A stretch of 64,000 bases of DNA from Pseudopyrenochaeta lycopersici. Lineage: Eukaryota > Ascomycota > Dothideomycetes > Pleosporales > Pseudopyrenochaetaceae. How positions within the stretch are numbered: the stretch's first letter is position 1; the number at the start of each line of letters is the position of its first letter. The notes under the pieces are model-generated. The model was not told the origin of the DNA, did not search any database, and was given only the letters and a program-made list of their open reading frames with translations. Made by a program: the position numbers and the translations under genes. Of this stretch, positions 32,313 to 44,577 are shown one piece after another. The stretch lies in assembly GCA_003313425.1 (NCBI GenBank), contig NHZP01000007.1, positions 744,001 to 808,000 of the forward strand, in the 5' to 3' direction.

Positions 32313-34139
32313 ACACTAAGAAAGCTTGGTGCTGATCATCCCTGTCCAGTGTAGTGGGGTGCCGTTGGTGGTTGTCAGATGGCAAGTCGGAACGACCGGC
32401 GGTATTGTGGATTCGAGGATTGGTGGAGGATCAAGAGAGGCATGTGAGCCTCCAGGTGGATCTGAAGACGAACATAGATGGAGAGGAATGCGAGGCTGTC
32501 ATGTGATGACTTAATCGTTGGTACCAAAGTCTTCCCATGCACCCACTGCAACGGCCCAGAATCTCGGCTCCGGAAGAAACGCAAACATTACTCCATCCGC
32601 CAACGTTTTCGTAGGGCCAAACATCCACGTTTTCGCTTCTACGCCCCGACTAAGAGACGAGGTCGAAGAAGTCGTGGGTGCTGCTCAGCACCTGTCATCA
32701 CCCTGTCTCAGCCACCCGCCAATCTGCTCCCCCGGGAACGGCCCTTCCCCCTCATCCTCCCCATTGCGCCTCTGAGATCTCCACCCTTCCGCCCCTGCGC
32801 TATTGGCGCAACTCGCAGCAGGTTGATGCTCCTGCTGACTTTAGGACTGTGTGTGGCTTGTAGCCACCCGCAGCATGCTCTGAAGCTTATTGCTGCACTG
32901 CGGGCGGCTGCGCTAGCTTTTGATGGTCCCCAAGAATGACGAATAGGCGGTGGATATGACAACACCTGCACATTTATACGGAACTCTGATGGTGATGATT
33001 GATGCTGATGACGCTGCGAAGCTGGCCCACTGGTGCTGGGCGCTGAGAATGCCCAGGTGAGGAATTTACCAAGGAGGATGGCCTAACGCGACGGGGTAAC
33101 CCGAGCGCGTAGACAGGCTCCATCAAGCTCTCAGCAGCAGTGCGAGAGAGGCTACTGCCATGCATTCGGAAATGGGGGTTGCAAATCGCCTCCCAGTTGC
33201 AGCAATGATTGCACTTGCATCTTGCCTATCCCTCTGGTGCTCATCTCATCCCAAACAAAACCTCCCAACTTTGCCGTACTGATCCAGGCGCTTACCCACG
33301 CCGTTGGTGGACAGCTCCTCAAACCTCGTCAATCAGATCGCAATTCTGCCTCGTGCTAAGTACCAAGGTACCGGGTAAAGTAAATTGCGTGGGTTGATGG
33401 GGTTAATATACCCATCCAGGTCTTGGGGGCCTTTTTCTGCGAGGATCACACGCCGATAACGGCAGATTTGTGGTCGGCGAAGCGATTTCGTTTAGGCAAT
33501 ATAATGTAGATGGTTTAGGATTTCGTACGACCTTGTTGAGGAATTTAGGAGGAATTATATCTGTTGGAGGATTGCGCGGCCCACCTCGTTGGATCGGAAG
33601 CAGACAGGGCGATGCAGTACTTGAAACAATGAAGCAAGGGAAAGGGACCGTAGGACCTAAGAAACATGGCAATATCCACAATGAGGCAGAAATGCGAGAG
33701 AGCTGAGTGTTAGGTAGCATCAGAAAAGCTTCGCGTGTGTTCGCATTGCAAGCGCACCTATTGTGTCGCGTGCTTCGAAATGACCCATTCTCGCTCTGCC
33801 CCCTATCCCTGCACAGCCCAAATTTTACCCATCCCCATCATCCAAAAATATATACAAGTGAGAAACTTCGCTGGGGACATTGAGGCAGATATAACACATC
33901 CGAGATGGAAATTGGAATGATGAGATAATAAACAATAAGTTGTGAAGGCGGAAAAATCCTGAGAAACACCGAAGTTTCCCAGTCAGTAAAAGTCCTCGAG
34001 GACGTGCGTGTAATAACCGAGTCTACAATGCGAAGCGACGGGCAGGGATCGCGCGGTCGTTAGATGGTATCGAAGCGTTGAACACCGTATATTGTACGAA
34101 GGCATAAGAAGCAAAGTCGCTAGATCGCAGCAAAGTAAA

Positions 34140-35665
34140 TCATAAGGTATTGACCCGTGCACGGTTCTGTGTCCGGGAGGCGATCTGGCGCTTCACATCC
34201 TCGGGGGCAGTACGCATGGTGATCTTGAAGGTATCGCGAACTCGAGTGCGGAGTAATGTCTCCAAAGCATCATAGACGCCACCATCAATGCCAGTTTCCG
34301 CTGGGTTGGCAGTCTTGCAGTAGCGCTCAGAGAACTTGTCGATGAGTTTTTCAACCTTACGAAGCTCTACAAGAACAAGTTGTGTCCGGAAGGTATCCTC
34401 GTCTTCAGCCTCAAGCCTGAATTCGCCGAGCGAAATGGGAGTATGTGTGAAGGCCTCCATTTGAGTGTTGACGGGAGATTCTGTCCCTTGTTGGTTGACT
34501 CCGGCAACTGCCTGATACCAAGACAGGATCTTGGTGATAGTGAATGCGATGGTGGTAGAGAAGTGTGGGTTTACTGAGCAATGGCAGCCGAGCAAGATGT
34601 ATAGCTTGTCGACTGCTGCTTTATTCGTGGAAAGAACGGCGTCGAGGGTTGGCAGACCATCCGATGCGCCATTAAAGTCACCAGCAGATGGCTGAGTAGC
34701 TGGCGGTGCATACAAGCTATTCAGGGTTTGGAAGGCAAACTGGGTGCAATCATGGTTTTGAAGGGTAGCCGAAGCTGGTGGTGTTGGCAAAGGTGCTGGG
34801 ACCATTGGAGGAGGTGAAGCCATCATTTTGTCTTGCGTAAACATTGGATCGGGCATGCCGTAAAACTGGGGACTTGGAATGGGTGCAGAGTGCACAGTCT
34901 CCAATGGTGTGAACATGTCCGGTTGGCTCTGCGCGCTGGTTGACCGCACGTGTCCAGCATACGGGGAGTGAGGTGGAGGATACTGTGGTAGCGGAGCGAA
35001 CATGTCTGTGGAGTTTCCAAACATTAGCTGGTCCTCATTCGACCAGCCGCTGACAAGAGACCCCGTATCTGAGTACCCTGGAGACTGACTGCCGTCAAAT
35101 CCATTTGCCATGAAAGCATCCTGATAGTGGTACTCTGGGGTCGCGGGACCGAAGAAGAATGGGTCCGTTGGTTCTGGCGAGCTTTCTGCAGTGTAGGAGG
35201 TAGTGCGTGGAATCATGTCTGATCTAGGTCCCAGTGGTCCACAGGAGCTAGCGGGCGATACGTCACGCATGATAGTGCCATCTGGATTTCTATTCTTGCG
35301 CGGCTTCCCCAGCCTACCTTGTGTAAGTTTTTTGGATGGTGAAATACTATAGGCCATGGAGCATACCTCATGGAAGGGGAGTAGTTGCAGCATATGCCCA
35401 TATTGCCGCATCGATGGCACGTAGGCCTCACTTTATCGCACTTGACCTGATGGCAGCATAAGCATCTGACTCCCACAAACGCAACAAGATCAATTCGTAC
35501 CTTGGCACGGGAGCAAGCATCGCAAGAAGCCCGCATCTTTCGCGGCTTCTGCTCTCCATTTGGACCTGTGGTCATGATAGTGTTCTCGGGTATGGCGAGC
35601 ATGTTGTCCCTCCGTGGGGATGATGGCTGTTGCGAAGTGTATGTTTGAGGTACAGATTGGAACAT
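34140..35665 (-). CDS. AflR-family Zn2Cys6 transcription factor
   Basis: Exons 35665..35501, 35446..35367 and 35313..34140 (introns 54 and 53 bp) encode 472 residues. The zinc cluster is C48-x2-C51-x6-C58-x6-C65-x2-C68-x6-C75 (start RASCDACSRAK, then VKCDKVRPTCHRCG), interrupted by intron 1 exactly between K55 and V56. It is followed by the basic linker GKPRKNRNPDG. The middle is Ser/Pro-rich. The C-terminal part matches the aflatoxin-regulator domain: FAFQTLNSLY, PTLDAVLSTNKAAVDKLYIL, LGCHCSVNPH, and ITKILSWYQAVAG. AflR relatives control polyketide clusters or development; no biosynthetic gene lies within 5 kb on either side, so the target pathway is unknown. For intron 2 a nearer AG would create an immediate stop, so the TAG acceptor is used. 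Confidence 0.86.
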
Positions 35666-38600
35666 GGTGTATCTGTGGGAGGCACCCTTGTGATGAGGAC
35701 ATGGAGCAGTAAGAAGAGGAGTACGTTATATAGAGTGGTGAATGAGAGCGAACGGCTCCGGCCAGACTAGTATGAAAACAGAAAGGATTGTGGAAAGGAT
35801 CCAGCGTGCAGGACGCAGGCTACATTCGCCGCTGCAGGTGGATGGCAGGTGGGCGTCAAGCTGACGCTTGGGACGACCGGGGGCAGGGTGTGCTGCAGCC
35901 GCAGCGGGCGGGCGTGCTTAGACTGGGGCTGAGAGCTTACTGCGAGGCACATCCCCCATGCAGTCTAGCGTAGTCTAGGTTGGCCTGCAGGTCAAGTTGA
36001 GCGCGTTCACCCGCTAACAATGACGCTCGAGCCGCTTCGGCGCAGAGATAGATCATACTACCTCGCCGGTATCCCCTAGAGTCGTTTTGGCTTTGGACTC
36101 ATGCCTCGTTGTAGGGCCTCCATCGTTGGAGAAGGCGCGGTAGCCCTGCTTCAATAATATTCGGCCCCTGGCAATTTTCTGTGCTATACCAGTTGGACAC
36201 AAGGAGGCTCAGTCACAAGAGTCGAGGCTGCGCACAAGAAGGGCCATAGCCGGGTGCAATAGATAGATTGCTTCCACGAGGGTTGTAGGATGTTCTCCGT
36301 ACGTTCGGTACACTCGTTCAGCAGTCTTACAGCGGCATTCGTTCAGCAAGACGGTGAGAGGCCCAACAGTTAGTCAGCTCTTGCTGCTGCAGGCCAGATT
36401 TCAAATTTCGCTTTACCTCACGCTCCAATGAATGCGCAGGGTTCTAGTGCTGACTTACCCCATTCAGCCGTACTATACAAAAATAAACGACGCTTGATAA
36501 GTAACCACGGACAGCTTCAACTTCGCCTGAGGCTGGGAACTTTGACATCATGGTCGTGAAACATAATGTCACTGGCCGTTCAAGTGACATGTAAGGGCAG
36601 CGGCTGGTGCTACGTGGGACGATCGCACACCGTTGATCCGTCCATGGATCGTGAGTTGTCCAAGCCTCCGGTCAGATGCCACTGAGCTACATTGGCGCTT
36701 GTTCGTGATCGTGCCCTTCCAAGTCGTACAGTCTGTAAGCTCGACCTATTCGTGCAGGAATGCCAACGGCACATGCGGTTCCAGATCAGCTGCTACAATG
36801 TTATGGGTATCGACAACGTTCATTGAGAAAACCTTTATCTTCGCTGCTGGTGGCCTTGTTGGTACCCTTTACCAGATAAGCTGCCAGCAATTATACCTAA
36901 TTAGTGTCGCCGAATAGGAACTCAGTGTGGCTACAAGGTACAAGTGGCACCTTCATTCAGCCTCGAGCAGGCAAGGCGAAACGAGGCTGTTGGCCCCAAG
37001 CCATTCACAGGGCTGTAAATAACTTTGTAGAACGTCAAAGATCCATTTCAAAGACTCGAAAAGTATTGGAAATGCAATTTAACTGCTTAGACGAAGAATG
37101 CAACCTAGGGCTGCATAATAAAATTGCACCAATCTTGGGGCGTGGAAGGATTTCAGGTTCGAGCACGGCATGGGCTGTCCGATTATCTAACCGCTCGTCA
37201 CTCTCCCGTAGGCACGGGCTCCTGCCCGCCGCGGCGAAGCTTGGCCAAAATTGTTAGCGGGATACTTTGGTAGTCGCTCGAATGTCCTGGGCTCTGGAAC
37301 TTCGGCCATGGATGATTACGACAGCGTTGTCGATCTCTTTACCGGAGGGCTGTAGCCTGCACTCTATTCGTCCCCATTAGTCTATCCCTCTGGTCCATAC
37401 TGCAACACGCCCTGAAAATGAATCCTGCCCAACTCAGGCCCCAGGCCCCAGGCGTACTTGGGACAGGCGGGAGTTGGAATATTCCCCGGATGGATTCATC
37501 TTGAAACATCGACCCTCGCCTCTATGTGGCGTGACCCAACTGTGCATTTGCACAACATGTACAAACAGGTTGTGCAGGTAGAGGTGCCGCCTAACGCCAC
37601 TGTATGCATGCTCTGGACTCTGATGTTGCCTTTTCGACCGAAAGAACGAGCTGCCGTTTCGGGTCCGCAGGAGCAGTTCCCTGTGTATTACTAGTGGCTC
37701 TAAAGCACCATGTAAAGTAACTAGTGAAGCCACAGCTCTGACGAACTACGTGCGCTTAGAAGGGTTCTGTACCCATAGATGACCAGTAGACATATCGGAA
37801 CAGCGGATACCCGAAGCACGAGACAGCCAGTCGAAAAGAACGCCGATGCACATAGTTCTTCCTTCGCTGTGAATTTGACAAGCTTTAGACAAGTATACTT
37901 TCCCGGCTCAGTTACGAAGCAAGCTGCGAATCGATTTCCGATTTTGGCAATGGGTGCCGACTCCGTCCCTGTCGGTATTGTCGGGCTTAAATCCTGAAAG
38001 ACTTATGGAGACGGAAGAAGGTTGCAGATGCTCGGAACTCAACTCAAGAGACACAGTGTGGCGTTCGATAGCGTTTCCCGAAAGTATGGAATAGGAGGGG
38101 GGAGGGGGCTCTAGTTTGATTAACGACCCGTGCGCTATTGCGCTCTCACTCTTGCACTTGCTCTTGCTGCAATGGCGAGATGAACTTGTAGCATGACGGG
38201 ATAGACGGATTTCGCCCCTATGGCGCCAACGGTCACAACCAAATTGCAACAAATGGAATCCTTCATGACGTTGCGTTGCTCCAAATCTTGACTCTTGAAC
38301 TATCTCGCTCTCAGTTGTGGTGTGGGGATATCGGCATACCTGCCGTGAACACGATGAGTATTCTCACTCCCGTATTGTACGCGACCTAATAATTGTAATT
38401 AGATCCCCAAAGCCTATCACAAGTCATTCAAGTTCGGCCCATATGTACATTATGTCTGGTGTCGATCTTTCATCAGTCTTTCAGTGGCCTGGAATCAAGT
38501 TGGTTGCATGTAAACACTCACGGCAGGATGTGCAGGATGTGGGACCTAGTGAGGACGCGCGTTGGCCCTTGTTGTGAGTTGGTGTAGGAATCTTCTTGGA

Positions 38601-40827
38601 GCAAATTTCAGGAAAGACGGCGACAGTCTTCCGCCCTCCCACTTGATGCCGCACTTGCCGTAACGTTGAGACATGCCGGCGGGTTGATCAACGCCAGCGT
38701 CTGCAACAAACACGTGCGTCATAAGCCTTGATCCACCAAGGCTGAAGAAAAACGTAACTGTGCTTCATCCGACATAGATTATAACGGCCAGTTGCAGGAA
38801 AGGCGTTCAGAACTGGGAGGAAAGATCGAGAAGGCCCGATTTTCAGTCGGTTGAACTGCGGCTCGTGTTTTCGGTGACCGAGAGCTGTGCAGGTCCCTCA
38901 ACCTACAAGGAGACACGACCTCTTCAGAGTACCAACTCAGCAGCCTTCACCCCGTAACATCTACAATGTGGCTAACTTGAGAAAATAACAATATTTATCT
39001 TGAAAGACTGGCTGATCATTCTGTTCTAGAGGTCGGCTAGCTGCATGGGTGTTTGATGAGATGCTCTGCTAATGAGTGTTTGAACAAGGTCCTTGAACGG
39101 CACTTAAACACCGTGCTACAGGCTGAATCTGCGTGATGCTTTTGATCTCCCCTTAAGTTATATCATCTGATGAGGTTGCAGAGGACCTTTTGAACTGAAC
39201 ACTAGGCTGCTAGGTGGCATTGTTGGAAGTATCATTGAGGGATGCTTTGGCTCAGGACATTTGATAGCTGCTGACCAAAGATTGCGTGCAGAAGGCTGAA
39301 AGCAGAATTGATGAGTAACCTTTGATTCATGTCCGATAGTTCTGAGATGCCGACGGCCCTGTTCAGTGTTTAGCAGATAATGCGCAGCCAGGGCTGGTGT
39401 AAGCATTGCACTAGCAGCCTTACCAGAACAGACCACGAGCAGCGGGAGGCTGAAACGCTGAAGGATAAGCCTGATGCAGAATACGATTCTTCGAATCTTC
39501 AAATCACTGCCACTATTGAGTCTTGTAGATGACTTTCGTGGTCCGCCTTCGCTCCCCTAACTATTCAATCAAGTGTTTATGGCCAGCCAGGCCAGGATTC
39601 GTTGGTAGGATAGTATACAGGTCCAGTGTTTAGTTAGAAATATGTTCAGGAAAAGGCAAAAGGCAGTACTTTAGATGGAGTAATAGCTGACTGAGGTTCC
39701 CGAATAATAGGCCCTTATTCGGTAGTGTCAACTATTGGACAAAATCAACTGTAGTCGCACGACTAATAGTGCATGCCGTGTCCCACTACTCAACATGGCT
39801 AATGCGGCTCAATTATGGCATCTACAAAGACCCAGTTTGTAGTGAGAGTGTCTGTCGGAAGCCGAATACGAATAGAACGTGGCTAAGAGTGACAAGGCCG
39901 GAGACCGAGAAGAGAAGTGCAGGTACTAGACCAATAACCAACAGTCATTCGAAAGTAAGACTTGGTATTACAAAACACAATGATAAAAACGAAATTCTTA
40001 GAAGATGAGAGAGTAATTGCATTGATTAAGACCGTCGTGGTTCATCTGTCATTTGAAGTTATGAAGAGGCAAGTACTAATGAAAGGAAAGCTGAAAGGGT
40101 GTCAGATGCCTCTGCGATGCAAGACCAGACTGTCTCGCTATATTTATCTATAATTGGCATGAAACAAGCTTGCTAAACATTTGCATGGCGAGCGAGCAAC
40201 AAGTTGTTTTGGCCAATAATCTTCATTCGTTTCGACATTTCGATCAGAGCAAGCATCAACAGTTCTGCACCTTTCCGACACTCTGGATATTCAAAGTTCG
40301 CAAATAAAATCAGTATCAATGTCCTTGGAAACATTAGCTCTTGATCTCGCGGGACGAAGCTTGTCCAAGTCGATGACTCTGATGAGTATGTGCAGCATTT
40401 CACCTAGGGCCACACAGCTGACTATCATCAACCTGATTTATGATGCTTGCGCTTTCGGCCATTTTATCCAATTCTTCGCTAGGCAAGTCACCGTTTACAC
40501 TTAGAGAATACTTTATTCATGCGCTGTGGTAGACCTTAGCGGGTCGTAACGTGTTCAGGCGATTCAATGATTCAAACTCAGTTTTGGATTAGCCTTATCC
40601 CATTCTATTTTGAATATTTTGACGAGAGTATCTTTGCATCTAGTAGAAATTTGCGCAAAATGCAAAGTGTTCCATTACTCTCACAAATATTTGACCTACA
40701 AAAGCAAACACCTTGCTTGACTGATGACGGGAACCCGAGGATGATATCAGACTCCTCGAAGAAGATATCCGTGATGAACTCCAAAGCCATCGCTGATAAT
40801 GAATTGACTCTGTAGAATCAATGCAAA
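35666..40827. other. gene-poor region upstream of the AflR-like regulator, 5.2 kb
   Basis: Lies between the start of the regulator (minus strand) and the end of MSH5. No open frame over about 120 codons and no recognisable protein remnant was found. The part near 35666-36600 is the probable promoter and leader of the regulator. A G-rich run at about 38095-38108 was examined and set aside. Confidence 0.45.
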
Positions 40828-43800
40828 TCAAGGCCGGGAGTGGGTTGTTGCAGATATTGTCATTATGTCCGCTAAAGCTTTTTTTGGATCCGTGTACACG
40901 TCTGCCTCCAGGAAAGCCCTAGCAATTTGCTCCTATGTCAAAGTTAGACAGCTCTATAATACTGAAATACCGCATACCGCTTCTTCTAACTCTGCAGCTT
41001 CATCTTCAGGTATTTGGCAGCACGCTACCAACAGGTCCTCCCCTCTCATTGTTAGGAGTATAAGATTCTCCGCACGTTGGACAATTTCAGGAGGAATCCC
41101 GTTCATCGCAGCACAGCTATAATACGTCAGTCTTGACCCCTTCCTGTGTGAAATTTATGATACATGCCATGTACCAAAGCTGGATGTACTTCGTCCAATA
41201 CGGAAGCTGGATGGCATCAGTATACTCTGGATTTGAATAATCAGAGGTACTTACTTGTACAAATATGTTATCTGATCACTGACCTCTGAAGCATTGGAGT
41301 CCACCCGGACTTCCATATACCCAAACTCGAGAGCAGGCTTTATTTTGAGAAGACCCATCTCGAATAGTTCTGGATCCCCTTAGCCCAGAACTAAGAGAAT
41401 GAAATGAACGACTCACCGTGGAAGTGGGTGGTACCAATGACTTTTGGCCTCTCAGTTCCCAAATTCAGTAAATGCTCCATGACTGCACACGCCAACCCCG
41501 CTCCGTCACTGGAATCAGTGCCCTTGCCGAACTCGTCGACGATAAGTAAACTCCTGCGGGTGGCTAGGCTCAGAGCTAGCGAAATCTGCTGTAAGTCTAA
41601 CATGAAAGCGCTCTGTACACGAGATACAGTTTCTCGTGTGGTGACCCTAGACAGGATTTTGTCTGTCAATCCAATCTTCGCACTCCGTGCCGGTACAAAA
41701 CTTCCAATATGTGCCATGAACACGATCAAGGCCACTTGTTTCAGATATACGCTTTTTCCGGAATAGTTGGGACCAGTCAGTACAACCATACTCGGGCTCT
41801 CTTGGTCTGTACACGTATATTGGTCTGAGGAACTGGTTCGTGGATCGCTCCTGGTGTCGCGGTCCCGGTCAATTTTATCTAGCGACACATCATTACCCGC
41901 ACCGCCGATCAGGAAGGTGTCGTTCGGAACAAAGGAGGATACCGTGAGTTCTTGAAGAATATGGCTAAGCTCAACTTTAGTTGTCAATTCAATTAGTCGC
42001 CGCATGGCACGTACCGGCCTCCTTCGATGCGTATAATATTCTCGAGCGTCATTTGAGGGCGGGCAAGTTTGTACATCTTTGCCCCCTGTGCTAGTGCAAG
42101 GATGCTCACGGTGTATTAGATTCAAATGATCCCTTTCTTTTCAAAACGCTTACCTGTCGAGCTCTCCGCAGAGGTCCGAACAAGACGTCATCAAATCCTC
42201 GAACTGGAGGACATACTGTGCGAGCTCATGGCTTATCTCGATCTCACGATCTGAGATAATGCCGTAGATATCACCAAATTTATCATCCATCTCGCGCATC
42301 TCACTAGTTTTGAAATAGACTTGTTCTCTGATTGTTTTTCAGCAATAGCGATGGTCACAGTTAGGGGTACTGTAGCTTACTCAGTAGAGAACATCCTCTC
42401 CCAAGGATGTTCGAAGCTGCCATTGTAGACTGCAGCTTCGGTCATTGGGTCGATAGGGACCGTAGTGAGGAAACCAATTTGGGGAAAATATATGACATTG
42501 AGTGTCGTACGGAGATCAGCAGGCATTTTCTCAGCCAATTTTCCTGCAACGCCGTTGAGAAACGACTCGAGGCCGTCTAGAGTTCTCTTCGTATAGTCTA
42601 ACTCTTCGTCGATATTAGGAAGTATTACGGTCCGAAATTGCTCTGCCGACTCGTCAAAGTTCACCGTCTCACTGATCTTCCTGCCAATCTGCGCTAGGTG
42701 ATAGCTCTCAAACTTATCGAGAACCTACTGAAGTCAGCAACTGAAAAGAGTAGCATCCTTGATATCATGATCATATCAACTCACTTTGCTTCTTATCGCC
42801 AAGAACTCTCCACCAGAAAGATCTTGAAGGGTTTCCTTGATCTTTAAAGCGTGGAACGTAAACTATGAAAAGAGGTCGATCAGTCAAAGGAAGTAAAGGG
42901 CAAAATTAGGACACTAACTGCTCTAATAGCTTTCCAGACACTGTTCGAGAAGCCTCCTCTTCCTTTCGTTGACCCACCGACTCCTTTTCTCAAATTGATC
43001 AGCATCGCCCGCATGTTGCCGACATTCTTCAGAATCTTCACCAGTGCCTGCAGGGCAGAATCATTCTCGGGACGAACAAATACGTTAATGGTATCTAAAC
43101 GCTCGTTGATAACATCGAGGTTCAGACTTGGACGAAGGAAGTACTGACGGAGCATGAACCTTCCTTGTGATGTTCGAGCTAGGCTATGGAATAAGCCATA
43201 GACTGACAGCCCTTCCTTTGCACCTGAGCTGTACTTGGTCGGGCCCCGATTGTGTGAATGCGGATGAGACTCTGCGTCCAAGATCTGCAAAGAATGGCGC
43301 GTTTCAGCATTGACGAACATAGTGTCGCGAAGACTGAACATCTCTAATATCGAAACACGAAACATTACGTGCGAAGAGTGGTCGCCAGGAAGGTAAGCCG
43401 CTGCATGCCTCCGTTGCAGATATGAAATGAGAGCACCGGCGCAGCCAACCTGAACGAGCGTAAGTATATAGAAGCAGTTCTCCGGTTCGAAACATACTGT
43501 TACGCGGCTCTCCAAATTGATCAATCCCGCGAGGCGAAGCATTTGCTCTTGCTGGCCAATGGCGCTCGCTCTGTCATGGCCCATTGCGATACGCTCTCTG
43601 GGTATGGCCAAGTTGACTTGGGTACCATTCTCTTCGCCTAGCCTGAGATTGGCAAGCTTGTCTTTTGCCACATCGTAATAGTATTCGCTCGATGGTCTCA
43701 CTTCCAAGAGAAATGGAAGACGGAACTGATCGTTTTCGCCACTTAGAGACTGTTGATTCTTGTCTTCTTGGTCTAAACGATCGATTACTGTGTCATCTAT

Positions 43801-44412
43801 CTTCGTCGATACAAGTATGACTGTCGGCTCAATGGACACCCTTACTGCTTGAATTTCAGTCATGGTACAGCACCTCAGCTGTACTCACTTACAAGAGTCG
43901 ATGATCTCAACGTCCCCAAACTCAATATCTTCCATAAAGTGCAGCTTCTCATCCCTTGCAACATAATAGCAACACCCCACCGTCCCACGAGGGGTTAGGT
44001 CAACAGCCATGATGATCTCATTAAAGGTGTCATCACCCTCAATATCACCTGCATCCACCTCTTCATGATTGATACTTTCTGAGGCACCTTCAGATGGTGG
44101 ATGGGACGAAGTGCTATACGAGATTAGTTCCCCTTGAGTCCGTACGCGAGATCTGTTCGATCCTGCCACCATAATCGAAGTGGGAGATCGATCCAAGCTG
44201 GGCGCGAAGTCACTGATGCGGCGGCTGATATTGCTCTGACTGCTATGCTTTGAAGCAGTACTGCGCTGGTTGCTTATATTAAGGAAAGGGAGCTTAGAGG
44301 GCAGGCCGGGCATCATTTGAAGGGCGACAAGGGTGTTTCTGGGCAGTGTAGTGAATGAGTGGCGAGATGTGCGGAGTGGGTATAAAGAGGCAATCGCGCT
44401 GAGCATGAGCAT
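40828..44412 (-). CDS. MSH5: meiotic MutS homologue Msh5
   Basis: Twelve exons: 44412..43893, 43844..43498, 43449..42919, 42862..42785, 42724..42381, 42327..42154, 42104..42015, 41964..41417, 41369..41255, 41206..41168, 41116..40978, 40932..40828; 1009 residues. Landmarks: RGTVGCCYYVARDEKLHFMED, IEPTVILVSTKIDD, the lever/clamp region, ENIIRIEGGR, Walker A GPNYSGKS, RVQSAFMLDLQQISLAL, Walker B LLIVDEFGKGTDSSDG, GTTHFHELFEMG, then YLYNFRIGRSTSSFGTCCAAMNG and EQIARAFLEAD. Msh5 pairs with Msh4 to stabilise crossover intermediates in meiosis. Intron 10 uses a GC donor (TG|GCATGT), the only choice that restores FGTCCAAMNG. Intron 2 is 48 bp and open in frame, so it could be read as coding. The start is uncertain: Met34 (about 44313) is an alternative. 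Only 165 bp separate it from HSP78 upstream. Confidence 0.87.
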
Positions 44413-44577
44413 GACGCGTGCCTTCCAGAAATGTTGATTGCGAGTAGTGTATTATGTACATTGATTCAGGATATCTGAGAGGAAATCTAATTACTATACT
44501 CATAATGGTACAATATTTACAGTTTGCACCGGCAATGCTATTATACATACATATCGTCATTATGGTTCCATGTTACC

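Larger units (their letters stand above)
28107..34139. other. gene-poor region, 6 kb
   Basis: No gene is supported. Base composition is ordinary, not AT-rich, so it is not an obvious RIP-ruined repeat block. A few longer open frames occur (minus 31513..32085, 190 codons; minus 28591..29049; plus 32478..32939), but their residue composition is not protein-like to my eye and they match no family. A 94-bp folded inverted-repeat element at 32219..32312 and a 14-bp palindrome at 31143..31156 are noted separately. The part next to 34140 is the 3' flank of the AflR-like regulator. Confidence 0.45.

Noticed and set aside
32478..32939. 153-codon plus-strand open frame with Arg-rich start
   Set aside because: Overlaps other frames in the same bases and has no family resemblance.
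38095..38108. G-rich run as a G-quadruplex
   Set aside because: Only two long G runs separated by one base; four well-spaced runs are not present.
34140..40827. Secondary-metabolite cluster around the AflR-like regulator
   Set aside because: No polyketide synthase, NRPS, P450 or tailoring enzyme could be seen on either side for at least 5 kb; the neighbouring MSH5 is housekeeping.
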